NCBI RefSeq assembly: GCF_016765675.1
Contig: NZ_JAESWB010000168.1
Span: 496,001-560,000 of the forward strand
Length of the DNA: 64,000 bases
Direction: 5' to 3'
Source of the DNA: Neobacillus paridis
Lineage (GTDB): Bacteria; Bacillota; Bacilli; Bacillales; Cytobacillaceae
Part shown: positions 53,897 to 62,688 of the stretch, piece by piece
Layout of the letters: each line of letters opens with the position of its first letter
How positions within the stretch are numbered: position 1 is the first letter of the stretch
Made by a program: the position numbers and the translations under genes
The notes under the pieces: model-generated
What the model saw: the letters and a program-made list of their open reading frames with translations, nothing else
Told to the model about the DNA's origin: nothing
Databases searched by the model: none

Positions 53897-54352
53897 TTGG
53901 CCTTGCAGCAGATAACTTTACATGTTAACGGGGAAGATCACAATTTGACAGTTCGATCCGCGGATACACTTCTATTTGTGTTGAGGGAGAAGCTCGGTCT
54001 GACAGGGTCAAAACCGGGGTGCTTAAATGGGGACTGCGGGGCCTGTACCGTCAACGTCGATGGTTGGCCGATGAAGTCTTGCTTAATGCTGGCAATTGAG
54101 GCGGTAGGGAAACAAGTGACCACCATTGAAGGGTTACATAATACTCCGATTCAACAGGCTTTTGTGGAGGAGTTTGCCTTTCAATGCGGTTATTGTACTC
54201 CGGGGTTTATCATGAACTGTCATTCTTTAATCGAGCAGCATCCGGATGCCGATGGTCAGACGATTAAAGAGTGGCTCGAATCAAATATTTGCCGCTGCAC
54301 CAGCTATATCGAAATTGAAAAGGCGGTAAAATCAGTGTTGAGAAAGGATTAA
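53897..54352 (+). CDS. Molybdenum hydroxylase [2Fe-2S] subunit, operon 1
   Basis: A 151-residue iron-sulfur subunit. The ferredoxin-like N-terminal cluster (CLNGDCGACTVNVDG ... SCLM) and the C-terminal four-helix cluster (CGYCTPGF ... ICRCTSY) supply two [2Fe-2S] centres. CTSY replaces the usual CTGY. The TTG at 53897 follows AGGAAGGTGA. It completes a large-FAD-FeS operon of about 3.6 kb. No XdhC/CoxI-type maturation factor or MobA is present beside it. Confidence 0.9.
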   Translation: MALQQITLHVNGEDHNLTVRSADTLLFVLREKLGLTGSKPGCLNGDCGACTVNVDGWPMKSCLMLAIEAVGKQVTTIEGLHNTPIQQAFVEEFAFQCGYCTPGFIMNCHSLIEQHPDADGQTIKEWLESNICRCTSYIEIEKAVKSVLRKD

Positions 54353-54359
54353 TACTCTA

Positions 54360-54390
54360 AAAACAGGGCTCATCACAGCGGGCCCTGTTT
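54360..54390. terminator. Convergent terminator overlapping the PBP 3' end
   Basis: AAAACAGGG pairs with CCCTGTTT around a 14-base loop. It terminates hydroxylase operon 1, and its right arm lies in the last codons of the PBP gene. Confidence 0.65.
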
Positions 54391-56448
54391 CATTTGAAAA
54401 TACGTATCCAACACTCTGCGGCCAATTTTCAAATTTGCTTTATGATCTTTCTTTCCTTGATAGGCCCAGGGAACCAGAACAGCCATGGCAACTTCCGGGT
54501 TTGCGCTTGGAGCATAGCTAACCAAGCTTAAATTCATCACGGGCGGCGGCTCTTTACCATATTGATACCTTAAAGGACCGTCATAAAACGCTTCTGCCGT
54601 TCCTGTCTTGCCGGCTGGAGCATATCTAGCCCCTTTAAAATATTTATAGGCTGTCCCGCCAGGCTCCTGCATTACCTTACGAAATCCTACCTTTACCCGA
54701 TCGAGCCATTCTTTTTTTACATCAATGGTATTGAGGACAGTCGGGGAGACCTCTTGCAATACCATCCCGAGTTTTTCCTTGTCTTTTGCCGGACTGCGAA
54801 TTTCTTTGACAACATGTGGCTGCATCCGATAGCCGCCGTTGGCAATCGTTGATACATATTGGGCCAGCTGCATCGCCGAATAAGTATCATACTGACCAAT
54901 CACAAGGTCAAGCAAATAGCCCGGAAGCCGGCTATACCCCTTAAAGCCGGTCTGTTCATTTGGCAGATCAATGCCTGTTCTCGTGCCAAGACCGAAGGAA
55001 GCAAATGAATTTCTAACCGTTTCAAAAGCCATTTTATTCGTAAAATTAAGCGGCTTATCGTATTCATAATGCCCCTTTCCAATTCGAATTGCTGTATGAA
55101 ACATATAGACGTTGGAGGACTTCTTTAATGCCGTCACATCATTTAAATTTCCTAAATACATATATGATTTTTTAATCGGTGTGTCTTTAATTTTTATTCC
55201 AGCATCATTAAAAATGGTTCCTGGTGAAATGGCCCCTGTTTGATATCCGGCTAAAATGGTTGCTCCTTTTACGGTCGAACCGACGCTATAGGTGGTTGTA
55301 AAAGTACCTAATGCATCATCCTGTATTTCAAGTCGGCCGGTTTTTTGATTTCTTACTAATTTTTTCCCCGACATGGCCAAAATATCGCCGCTATAAGGAT
55401 CCATTAAAACAACATAGGCTCTGTCGCTAAGATAAGTTCCCGGCCGACGCTTCATTGCCCACAGTTCTTCCTCGAGAATCTGGTCAACAGCTTTTTGCAA
55501 ATCCATATCAATGGTCAGCACCAGGTCCTTGCCATTTTTTCCATCAAAAATAGGTTGAGTCTCAATGACATTCCCAGTTTTATCGGTAAAATTTTTTATT
55601 TTCGCTTTATGTCCGCGAAGGATTTCTTCATATTGCCATTCTAATTGACTTTTGCCAACTCGATCGTTGCGGTGGTAATCCCTCGCCAAATAATATTGCA
55701 GCTGTTCTGCAGGTAAGCCTTCTTCCGCCTTTGTTACATTCCCTAAAACAGATCGCAGCGTGGAATTGAATGGATAGGAACGATCCCAGTCAGTGGTTGT
55801 ATCTACTCCCGGCAGTGAATGGAGATTTTCACTAATTATGGCCAATTCTTGGTCGGTCACATTCTCGTTTTTTACAATTTGCGGGATAAATTTATAACTA
55901 TTGGTAAATTCTTTATAAATCGCCAGCACTTCCAAGTCCTTTTGGGAAAAATTTTTTAGTTCGGCATTGCTGATACGTTCTAGCTTTAAACGATACAGGT
56001 CTCGATCGGTAAGCTTTTTAGCAGCATACAATTGTCTTTCTTGTTTGGTAATTTTTTTATCGGCAAGGGCAGGATTTTTCAGGATCCAAAAATGTCGCTT
56101 ATCTAATTCCGTGACCTTGTCCGTGCGTTTCTCAATCAAGGTGGCCAGCCGTTCGGCTGTTTTTAACATCTCTTTCTGACTAAACCCTTGATTCGTAAAG
56201 GTGATTGCGTTTTTGGGGACATTATCCACGATGACTCGAAAGTGACGGTCAAACAATCTCCCCCTGGGCACTGGATTACTGACACTAATATTTTCTTTCC
56301 TCTCCAAATCCTTTCTGAAATTTTCCCCATGGACAATTTGGATAAAACCGAGCCTAAGTATTAAGATGGAAAACAAGATAAATACGCAAAAAAACATAAT
56401 ATTTAAGCGAAAAGGAAAATGCGATGTTTTCTTCTTCTGTTTGTCCAA
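54373..56448 (-). CDS. Class B penicillin-binding protein (PbpA/PbpH type)
   Basis: A 691-residue elongation-type transpeptidase that crosslinks peptidoglycan at the lateral wall. An N-terminal anchor (LNIMFFCVFILFSILILRLGFI) is followed by the pedestal/dimerisation domain and the transpeptidase. Motifs are SxxK in VGSTVKGATI (Ser about 391), SxN in KKSSNVYMF and KTG in GKTGTAEAF (about 612). The TTG at 56448 lies 8-9 bases after AAGGAAGTGA. Length and motifs match B. subtilis PbpA/PbpH. It sits between the two hydroxylase operons and is unrelated to them functionally. Confidence 0.9.
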   Translation of the reverse strand: MDKQKKKTSHFPFRLNIMFFCVFILFSILILRLGFIQIVHGENFRKDLERKENISVSNPVPRGRLFDRHFRVIVDNVPKNAITFTNQGFSQKEMLKTAERLATLIEKRTDKVTELDKRHFWILKNPALADKKITKQERQLYAAKKLTDRDLYRLKLERISNAELKNFSQKDLEVLAIYKEFTNSYKFIPQIVKNENVTDQELAIISENLHSLPGVDTTTDWDRSYPFNSTLRSVLGNVTKAEEGLPAEQLQYYLARDYHRNDRVGKSQLEWQYEEILRGHKAKIKNFTDKTGNVIETQPIFDGKNGKDLVLTIDMDLQKAVDQILEEELWAMKRRPGTYLSDRAYVVLMDPYSGDILAMSGKKLVRNQKTGRLEIQDDALGTFTTTYSVGSTVKGATILAGYQTGAISPGTIFNDAGIKIKDTPIKKSYMYLGNLNDVTALKKSSNVYMFHTAIRIGKGHYEYDKPLNFTNKMAFETVRNSFASFGLGTRTGIDLPNEQTGFKGYSRLPGYLLDLVIGQYDTYSAMQLAQYVSTIANGGYRMQPHVVKEIRSPAKDKEKLGMVLQEVSPTVLNTIDVKKEWLDRVKVGFRKVMQEPGGTAYKYFKGARYAPAGKTGTAEAFYDGPLRYQYGKEPPPVMNLSLVSYAPSANPEVAMAVLVPWAYQGKKDHKANLKIGRRVLDTYFQMKQGPL

Positions 56449-56562
56449 ATCGTTCACTTCCTTATATGGATATGCCTCAGTCACATGGATAAATCTTATC
56501 CAGTTTTAAAAAACTATTAGTGCAGTGATGAATGTTATCGGACAACCGAAAGGAGGAAAATG

Positions 56563-56967
56563 ATGAATACGAAACAGCGGGCTCAAAGCACTAGCCAGCA
56601 GCAATCGCAAAGCTATGGCCAGCAAAAAATGCTGCAGCAGCAACAGCAGCTGCAAGAGAACCAGACGATGATGGAACAAGATTTTGAAGCACAAAAGAAG
56701 CAGGCACTGCAAACGATGCATCAAGCTTCCCAAACGCTTCAGCAAAATGTCACGTTGGCGTCTCCTCAAGTGCTGCAGCAGGCACAGCAACAATTGCAGC
56801 AGGTGACCGAACAGTTAAATCAGATGCAGGGGATTGCCGTTACTCAAGCATCAACGGTACAGCAGCAACAGCTTGAGCAAGTTCAGCAGCAAATTGAGCA
56901 GGCGGCCCAAACACTGAGCCTGATTGAATCCCTGAATGCCGGCAATAATAGCTTTAAAAAAGGATAA
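56563..56967 (+). CDS. Glutamine-rich coiled-coil protein
   Basis: A 134-residue low-complexity protein, close to one-third Gln, starting MNTKQRAQSTSQQQSQSYGQQ. The rest is heptad-like (QVLQQAQQQLQQVTEQLNQMQG, QLEQVQQQIEQAAQTLSLIESL). No cysteine, signal peptide or catalytic motif is seen. AGGAGG lies 6 bases from the second of two ATGs, taken as the start. I do not recognise a named family. Gln-rich coiled-coil proteins occur among spore coat and small acid-soluble groups, but that role is speculative. It ends at a hairpin terminator. Confidence 0.75.
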   Translation: MNTKQRAQSTSQQQSQSYGQQKMLQQQQQLQENQTMMEQDFEAQKKQALQTMHQASQTLQQNVTLASPQVLQQAQQQLQQVTEQLNQMQGIAVTQASTVQQQQLEQVQQQIEQAAQTLSLIESLNAGNNSFKKG

Positions 56968-56992
56968 TGGCAAACTAGATCTGCTAAACCTG

Positions 56993-57034
56993 TTGTCAGG
57001 TGCCACTATGATGTGGTGCCTGACACTCGTTTTT
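56993..57034 (+). terminator. Hairpin terminator with GTGCCTGACAC motif
   Basis: TGTCAGG-TG-CCAC and GTGG-TG-CCTGACA pair with an internal 2x2 mismatch around TATGAT, followed by CGTTTTT. It ends the Gln-rich gene and overlaps the end of operon 2 by two bases. The GGTGCCTGACAC sequence recurs in the gene at 35875. Confidence 0.7.
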
Positions 57035-57512
57035 AGGAGGCAGACCCTTTGGGCAACAGAGACTTAACTGCTTCTTTAATTTCCTGGTAGCCGGTACAGC
57101 GGCAAAGGTTGGATTGGAGCCATTCCTCAATGGTTTCATCATCAGCGTCTGGGTGCTTATTCAACAATGCCTGGCAGTTTAAAATAAACCCCGGCGTACA
57201 AAAACCGCATTGGATAGCCCATTTTTCGATAAATTTCTGTTGAATTGCAGAATCCCTAAGACTTTCAATCGTGGTAATTGGCTGGTTGATGGTTTCAATT
57301 GTCAGGCAAAGGCATGAATGCATGGGTTCGCCGTTTATTAGGACCGTACATGCCCCACAGTCGCCGTTTTCACAAGCCCGTTTTGCCCCCGTTAAACCAA
57401 GCTGCTCACGCAATGTTTGCAACAGGGTATCAGCAGAACAGATCATCACGTCGGATGCTTCACCGTTTACATGCAGCCTGACCACTGTTTTTCCCGTGCC
57501 ATTTGTTATCAT
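57033..57512 (-). CDS. Molybdenum hydroxylase [2Fe-2S] subunit, operon 2
   Basis: A 159-residue paralogue of the subunit at 53897. Clusters are CENGDCGACTVLINGEPMHSC and CGFCTPGF ... LCRCTGYQE, here with the normal CTGY. A short extra N-terminus (MITNGTGKTVV) and tail (PKGSAS) are present. It is the last gene of operon 2 and overlaps the FAD subunit by four bases. Confidence 0.9.
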   Translation of the reverse strand: MITNGTGKTVVRLHVNGEASDVMICSADTLLQTLREQLGLTGAKRACENGDCGACTVLINGEPMHSCLCLTIETINQPITTIESLRDSAIQQKFIEKWAIQCGFCTPGFILNCQALLNKHPDADDETIEEWLQSNLCRCTGYQEIKEAVKSLLPKGSAS

Positions 57513-58348
57513 GTCTGTGTCGCCTCCAGTGCCTCGATTGTCTCGAGCAATGTATTTTTTAACAGAAATTCACGATAGTCACGTGATGCCTGCAGATCAT
57601 CGATAATTGCTTCTGGTAATTGCCCTAACGCTTTATCAATCTTTTCTTCTTTGGAAAGGGAAGTGTCATTAAGCGCTGCTTCGATATCCGGTGATCTAAA
57701 AGGATATTCACAGACACCGCTAAGGGCAGCTCGGATTTTTTTATCTTTTACTAAAGCAGCAATCGATACAATCGGATAGCCAACTTTTGACATTCTCGTT
57801 TTTTTAATACTGACAAATGGAAGATTCAGGAAGGCTTTAGGAACCTGTATATGAATGAGAAATTGCTCAGGGCTGATGTTCATTTGTTTATCAAATACAA
57901 CCTTCAGTGGGACAACCCTTTCTCCTGAACTTCCGGCAAGTTTTACCTTGGCTTCAGTGAGGAGCAGCGGTAAAACGCCCTCCCGATAGATGAACCGGCT
58001 TAGTATGTTGCCGCCAATGGTAATTTTATTTCTCGAAGTATGGTCGGCTACTTTCCTGACGGTTTGCCCTAATAACGGGAACAATTGGGATTCGGTGATT
58101 TTATTTAAGGACACAGCTGCGCCGATTACCAAATGCTCTCCTTGAAGTTCCAGCTGATGACAATCAGGAATTCCTTTAAGGTCAATAATCGCCTCGGCAT
58201 CAAGCTGATTCAACCGGGAAAACGTAATAAATTCAGTACCGCCGCTGTAGAACAAAACTTTTTTATCTTGTGTTGCTAGGATTTCATAGGTTTTAACTGC
58301 TTCGGTTACGCTTTCGGGACGATAATATTCAAAGTCGAAGGGAATCAT
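57509..58348 (-). CDS. Molybdenum hydroxylase FAD-binding subunit, operon 2
   Basis: A 279-residue paralogue of the subunit at 53026, starting MIPFDFEYYRPESVTEAVKTY, very like MLPFDFDYYRPETLQEAVELY of the first copy. FAD regions are FYSGGTEFITFSR and KITIGGNILSRFIYREGVLPLLL. The ATG at 58348 follows GAAGGAGAG; the in-frame ATG at 58375 has no such site. It overlaps the large subunit stop (ATGA). Confidence 0.88.
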   Translation of the reverse strand: MIPFDFEYYRPESVTEAVKTYEILATQDKKVLFYSGGTEFITFSRLNQLDAEAIIDLKGIPDCHQLELQGEHLVIGAAVSLNKITESQLFPLLGQTVRKVADHTSRNKITIGGNILSRFIYREGVLPLLLTEAKVKLAGSSGERVVPLKVVFDKQMNISPEQFLIHIQVPKAFLNLPFVSIKKTRMSKVGYPIVSIAALVKDKKIRAALSGVCEYPFRSPDIEAALNDTSLSKEEKIDKALGQLPEAIIDDLQASRDYREFLLKNTLLETIEALEATQT

Positions 58349-60690
58349 GCTTGACTCTCCTTCCGGGTCTTCCAAATGAGCTCCGGTAAAAGCGGCAAAT
58401 GGTTTAACTCGACCTGTGCCGCTGTTGAAAGTGCATTTGCCAGCGCCCCAGCCATCCCAATCACCCCATATTCACCGATTCCTCGGGCACCAAATGGCCC
58501 ATCCGCTGCCGGAGTTTCAATAAAATCGACAATATACTCTGCCGGTTGTTCACCAAACCGGACCATTTGATAGGTTCGCAATTGCGGGTTTAACACCGTA
58601 CCATTTTGATCAAAAATAAATCCTTCTTGGCTGGCAAAACTTAAGCCCAGATACATTCCGCCGCGCATCTGCTGAGTAGCGGTCATTGGATTGATGATTT
58701 TTCCACCGTCGAGCACCGTAACAGCTTTTAAAATTTTATAGCTGCAATCGGCTGGATCCCATTCGACTTCTACAGCCTGTGTCCCTACAGACCACCAAGG
58801 ACCAGGTTTGCCAAAACCGGTATCTTTGTCCATTGGGGTAAGATGGCGCTGAATGTATCTTCCGTGTCCGACTACCTGGCCTTCTACAGCGTGACCATTT
58901 GGATATTTATACCCGAGGGCTATGTCTTGAATTTTCACCCCATATTCAGGGCTGGGTTTCAAATAAACACGTCCACCGCCGACCTCCAAATCCTCCATCG
59001 AACATTGCAGCGCGATCGAGGCGGTCCTTTTCAACTGCGAAATTGCGTCATCACAGGCATTCATTACCGCTCTGCCTGCTAAAAAGGTCGTGCTGCTGGC
59101 AACTGTCCGCCATTGATGCGGATCGGATTGGGTATTGACCTCCATCGTCACGTGTACCTTTTTAATATCCATTTTCAATCTTTCCGCTACCATTTGGGCA
59201 AGAATTGTTTTCGAACCTTGTCCTAATTCAATCGCTGCGCAGTTTAGATTCACACTGCCGTCTGCTTCGAACTTCAGCACAGCACCTGATTGGGCATTTG
59301 TAGCAGTTGTTGATGTTTTCCAAAAGGTACTGATTCCTTTAGCTTTTACTTTACCATCTGCCGTTTCCAGCCGCTCTCCCTGATCCCAGTCAATAAGTTT
59401 TTTCGCCTGGTCAATGCATTTCTCCACGTCTCCAAGGTTATTGGCATTCAGCACTGCACTTGTCGGGCTGCTGTTTCCCGGCTTAATCGCATTGATTTTT
59501 CTAAGTTCAACGGGATCAAGCTTTAATTTATGGGCCAGTTTGTCCATCGTTCGTTCGACCGCGAATGTTAGCTCCGGATGAGCGTATCCACGGAAGGAGG
59601 TGGCATAGGGATGATTTGTATACATACAGTATGAATCGCACCATACATTCGGAATATCATACGGGCCCGTACAATCAAGCGCCATTGCCCTGGTAATTCC
59701 AGCTGCTTGATCGGTGTAGGCGCCTGAATCGATCAGGTATGTGTATTGTCCGGCCATCAGCTTTCCGGCCTTATTGGCTCCCAGAGCAATTGTCGCTTCC
59801 AGGCCAATATGTCCAGGAGCGGTAATAAGGTCTTCTTCACGGGTAAACTCCAACTTTACCATTCTTCCGCCAACGGCTTTTGAAGCCAGGTAAGCAAGCG
59901 GTTCTAACTGGACGGTGCCTTTGCCGCCAAATGCCCCGCCAATCAGCGGTACATGGACAATGATGTTGCCAACATCGATATTAAAAAATTGATTCAAAAC
60001 TTTCTTAATGGTAAAAGGTGATTGCGTGGTCGAATGGACGACAACTTTGCCGGCAGGGTTAATTTCGACCCTCGTACATCTTGGTTCTAAAGCGGCATGG
60101 TCGGAAAGATTGAACGAAAAAGTTTGTTTAATTTTAATATCGCAATTTTCCCATGCTGTAATAAAATCGCCTTTCCGTATTTTAATATGACTGCCGATGT
60201 TTGTGCCTTGTACAGGGTAAACATTACTAATAATTTTCATATACTTACCGGAATTTTCATGGATTAACGGGGCATCTGTTTGAAACGCTTCCCGGGCAGA
60301 ATTGACGACCGGCAGCGGTTCATATTTAACATGAATGAGCTGGGCGGCCTGCTTTGCCATATATTCTTGATCGGCAACAACAATCGCCAATGGCTCACCA
60401 TAATAGCGGACCTTTTCGAATGCAAGCGGCGGCCGGTCAGCAAGTATTGGGCCGATATGATACGGGAACATTTTTCCAGTCACAATGGCCCGTACACCTG
60501 GTACTTTCCAGGCTTCGCTCACATCAATCGCTTTGATTTTGGCATGTGCTTGTGTACTTGTAGCCAATTTGGCATGCAGTAAACCGGGAACAGAATAATC
60601 CGCTGTATATCGAACAGTACCTGCTGCTTTTTCCACCGCATCAATCCGCTGTTCCGGCTTTCCAATCGACAGCCAGGGGTTCTCCAACAT
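58345..60690 (-). CDS. Molybdenum hydroxylase large subunit (xanthine dehydrogenase family), operon 2
   Basis: A 781-residue Moco subunit paralogous to the one at 50709, of the same length and with matching motifs: GGAFGGKGTVQLE, CDSYCMYTNHPYA, TSFRGYAHPE and the catalytic glutamate in RGIGEYGVIG. The first gene of operon 2, it starts at ATG after TAGGAGG. Differences at the Moco loop (AFGGKGT versus AYGGKAA) and the RG loop (TSFRGYAH versus APFRGFSH) suggest a different substrate or preference, an inference only. Confidence 0.88.
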   Translation of the reverse strand: MLENPWLSIGKPEQRIDAVEKAAGTVRYTADYSVPGLLHAKLATSTQAHAKIKAIDVSEAWKVPGVRAIVTGKMFPYHIGPILADRPPLAFEKVRYYGEPLAIVVADQEYMAKQAAQLIHVKYEPLPVVNSAREAFQTDAPLIHENSGKYMKIISNVYPVQGTNIGSHIKIRKGDFITAWENCDIKIKQTFSFNLSDHAALEPRCTRVEINPAGKVVVHSTTQSPFTIKKVLNQFFNIDVGNIIVHVPLIGGAFGGKGTVQLEPLAYLASKAVGGRMVKLEFTREEDLITAPGHIGLEATIALGANKAGKLMAGQYTYLIDSGAYTDQAAGITRAMALDCTGPYDIPNVWCDSYCMYTNHPYATSFRGYAHPELTFAVERTMDKLAHKLKLDPVELRKINAIKPGNSSPTSAVLNANNLGDVEKCIDQAKKLIDWDQGERLETADGKVKAKGISTFWKTSTTATNAQSGAVLKFEADGSVNLNCAAIELGQGSKTILAQMVAERLKMDIKKVHVTMEVNTQSDPHQWRTVASSTTFLAGRAVMNACDDAISQLKRTASIALQCSMEDLEVGGGRVYLKPSPEYGVKIQDIALGYKYPNGHAVEGQVVGHGRYIQRHLTPMDKDTGFGKPGPWWSVGTQAVEVEWDPADCSYKILKAVTVLDGGKIINPMTATQQMRGGMYLGLSFASQEGFIFDQNGTVLNPQLRTYQMVRFGEQPAEYIVDFIETPAADGPFGARGIGEYGVIGMAGALANALSTAAQVELNHLPLLPELIWKTRKESQA

Positions 60691-60886
60691 ATTAAAATCC
60701 CTCCTAAAGGGGTGATGTTGATTCGCATGAAATGAATATTCCTGCTTAATTTTTCCAAACCAAGAAGGATTTTATGCAAAAATCCGCGGTTCAATTGCTT
60801 TCAAAATCTTTCCCCTTTTTTGAGTATTTATTTTATAATGAATACGGATGATTAATTGCATCCTACCATCATTAGGGGGTCTAAGA

Positions 60887-62419
60887 ATGGAACAGAAAAA
60901 GGTGAAACAACCCTTAGAGAAAACATTGGAGCAATTTAAAGCGCTCGATGAAAAAATCACTCATTATTACAGTGTCATTGGTTTGGCTGATTGGGACCAA
61001 AAGGTGATGGCACCGAAAAAAGGCCGGCGTGTGTTTGCCAGAGCTGTTGGAACTTTACGGACCGAAGTATTTAAGCTCTCAGTGTCTCCTGAAATGGGCG
61101 AGCTTTTAGCGGTTCTTTCTTCTCCGGAGTATGTCGAGGAATTAGATCAAATAACGATAGCAAAGGCCCGCGAGTATAAAAGTTACTACGAGAAAGCGAA
61201 GAGCATCCCCGCTGATTTGTATCAGGAATATTCGATGCTAACCGGGCAGGCAAATGATGCTTGGGAAGATGCAAGGGAGGCCAATGACTTTGCTAAATTC
61301 CAGCCATATTTAGAAAAGATTGTTGACTACAAGCGGAAATTTGCGGAAATTTATGGTTATGAGGATCATCCGTATGATGCTTTATTGGATGAATTTGAAC
61401 CGGGATTAACGGTGAAAATTCTCGACCCGCTGTTTGCAAAGTTAAGAAAAACCAGTGTTGATTTATTAAACCGAATCCAGAAAAATGGTAAACGGCCTAA
61501 TGATCACTTTTTATCGCAGCCGTTTTCTGTTGCTAAGCAGAAGGAATTTAACCGCTATATTCTGCCGATTATTGGTTTTGATATGATGGCTGGAAGGCTT
61601 GATGAAACCATCCACCCATTTGAGCAAACGATTAATATTGGGGATGTTCGCTTAACTACCAAGTATATCGAAGATAATGTCTGCTCGGCGATTTTTAGTA
61701 CGATTCACGAAGCGGGTCATGGGATGTATGAACAGCATATCAATCCGGATTTTGAGGAATCTGTTTTACAAAGCGGCGCCTCCTTTGGAATTCATGAGTC
61801 ACAATCTCGATTTCTAGAAAATATGGTTGGCCGCAGCAAAGAATTCTGGAGCTATTTTTATCCAACATTGCAGAAATTTTTCCCGGAACAATTAGAAAAT
61901 GTTTCGTTGGATGAATTCTATCGGGCCGTCAATACGGTGGAGCCGTCGTTAATTCGGATCGAAGCGGATGAATTAACCTATAATTTACATATCATGCTTC
62001 GTTATGAAATTGAAAAGGCCTTAATTGCTGGCGAAATTGAGGTAAAAGATCTTCCGATTATTTGGAATCAGAAAATGCATGATTATTTAGGTGTCACTCC
62101 GGCAACTGATCTTGAGGGAGTGCTCCAGGATGTCCATTGGTCCTATGGCGATATTGGTTATTTTCCATCTTATTCGTTAGGAAATCTTTATGCCGCCCAA
62201 ATTCTAAGAACGATTCAAAAACAGTTGCCTGATTTTCCAAAACTGATAGAAAGCGGCCGGTTTGATGTGATCCAAGGCTGGTTAAAGGAAAATGTCCATC
62301 AGTATGGCAAGCTCTATACGCCGAATGATTTAATTGTCAAGGTAACCGGTGAAGAGTTAAACGCAGACTATCTGGTAGAATATCTTGAGGAAAAATATGC
62401 TGAGATATATGAACTATAA
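60887..62419 (+). CDS. ypwA: M32 family metallocarboxypeptidase (thermostable carboxypeptidase 1 type)
   Basis: A 510-residue cytosolic zinc carboxypeptidase related to B. subtilis YpwA. The HExxH site HEAGHGMYEQH is at about residue 274, with the third ligand Glu in FGIHESQSRFLENMVGRS. The DPLFAKLRK, IRIEADELTYNLHI and VQD-WS-G signatures of M32 are present (VHWSYGDIGYFPSYSLG). It removes C-terminal residues from small peptides. The ATG at 60887 follows AGGGGG; the in-frame ATG at 60848 has no ribosome binding site. Confidence 0.92.
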   Translation: MEQKKVKQPLEKTLEQFKALDEKITHYYSVIGLADWDQKVMAPKKGRRVFARAVGTLRTEVFKLSVSPEMGELLAVLSSPEYVEELDQITIAKAREYKSYYEKAKSIPADLYQEYSMLTGQANDAWEDAREANDFAKFQPYLEKIVDYKRKFAEIYGYEDHPYDALLDEFEPGLTVKILDPLFAKLRKTSVDLLNRIQKNGKRPNDHFLSQPFSVAKQKEFNRYILPIIGFDMMAGRLDETIHPFEQTINIGDVRLTTKYIEDNVCSAIFSTIHEAGHGMYEQHINPDFEESVLQSGASFGIHESQSRFLENMVGRSKEFWSYFYPTLQKFFPEQLENVSLDEFYRAVNTVEPSLIRIEADELTYNLHIMLRYEIEKALIAGEIEVKDLPIIWNQKMHDYLGVTPATDLEGVLQDVHWSYGDIGYFPSYSLGNLYAAQILRTIQKQLPDFPKLIESGRFDVIQGWLKENVHQYGKLYTPNDLIVKVTGEELNADYLVEYLEEKYAEIYEL

Positions 62420-62432
62420 AGAAATTAAACTA

Positions 62433-62461
62433 TTGACAAAATAATGGATAAATAATATATT
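62433..62461 (+). promoter_or_regulatory. terC promoter
   Basis: TTGACA, 17 bases, TATATT. It lies about 25 bases ahead of the manganese riboswitch. Confidence 0.8.
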
Positions 62462-62481
62462 GGTAGTAATAAAATATTTCC

Positions 62482-62600
62482 TTAAAAGGGGAGTAGCTGG
62501 TACAATAAAGTCGTCATTCTCGAGAAGTCCATTTCTCCGGCTTTATTGGCAACATTACGTTGTTAGCAAGACCTTTACTGTTGATGGTAAAGGTCTTTTC
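62482..62600 (+). ncRNA. yybP-ykoY manganese riboswitch with terminator
   Basis: The characteristic AAAAGGGGAGTAGCTG (5' side) and CCGGCTTTATTGGCAACATT...TGTTAGCAAGACC (3' side) of the yybP-ykoY family are present. The intervening CGTCATTCTCGAGAAG stem is variable. The terminator AGACCTTTAC/GGTAAAGGTCT (62569-62596) follows immediately. Mn(II) binding should prevent termination, turning on the TerC gene when manganese is high. Confidence 0.9.
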
Positions 62601-62612
62601 TATGATTAATTG

Positions 62613-62643
62613 GGGCCTTTACTGTAATGGTAAAGGCCTTTTT
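62613..62643 (+). terminator. Second, near-duplicate terminator in the terC leader
   Basis: GGCCTTTAC-TGTAAT-GGTAAAGGCC then TTTTT. Its core CCTTTACTGT(A/TG)ATGGTAAAGG is almost identical to the riboswitch terminator 44 bases upstream. Confidence 0.85.
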
Positions 62644-62688
62644 ACATGGAGTATTTTAGAAAAAATCGAAATGGAGGAGGATGTTTTA

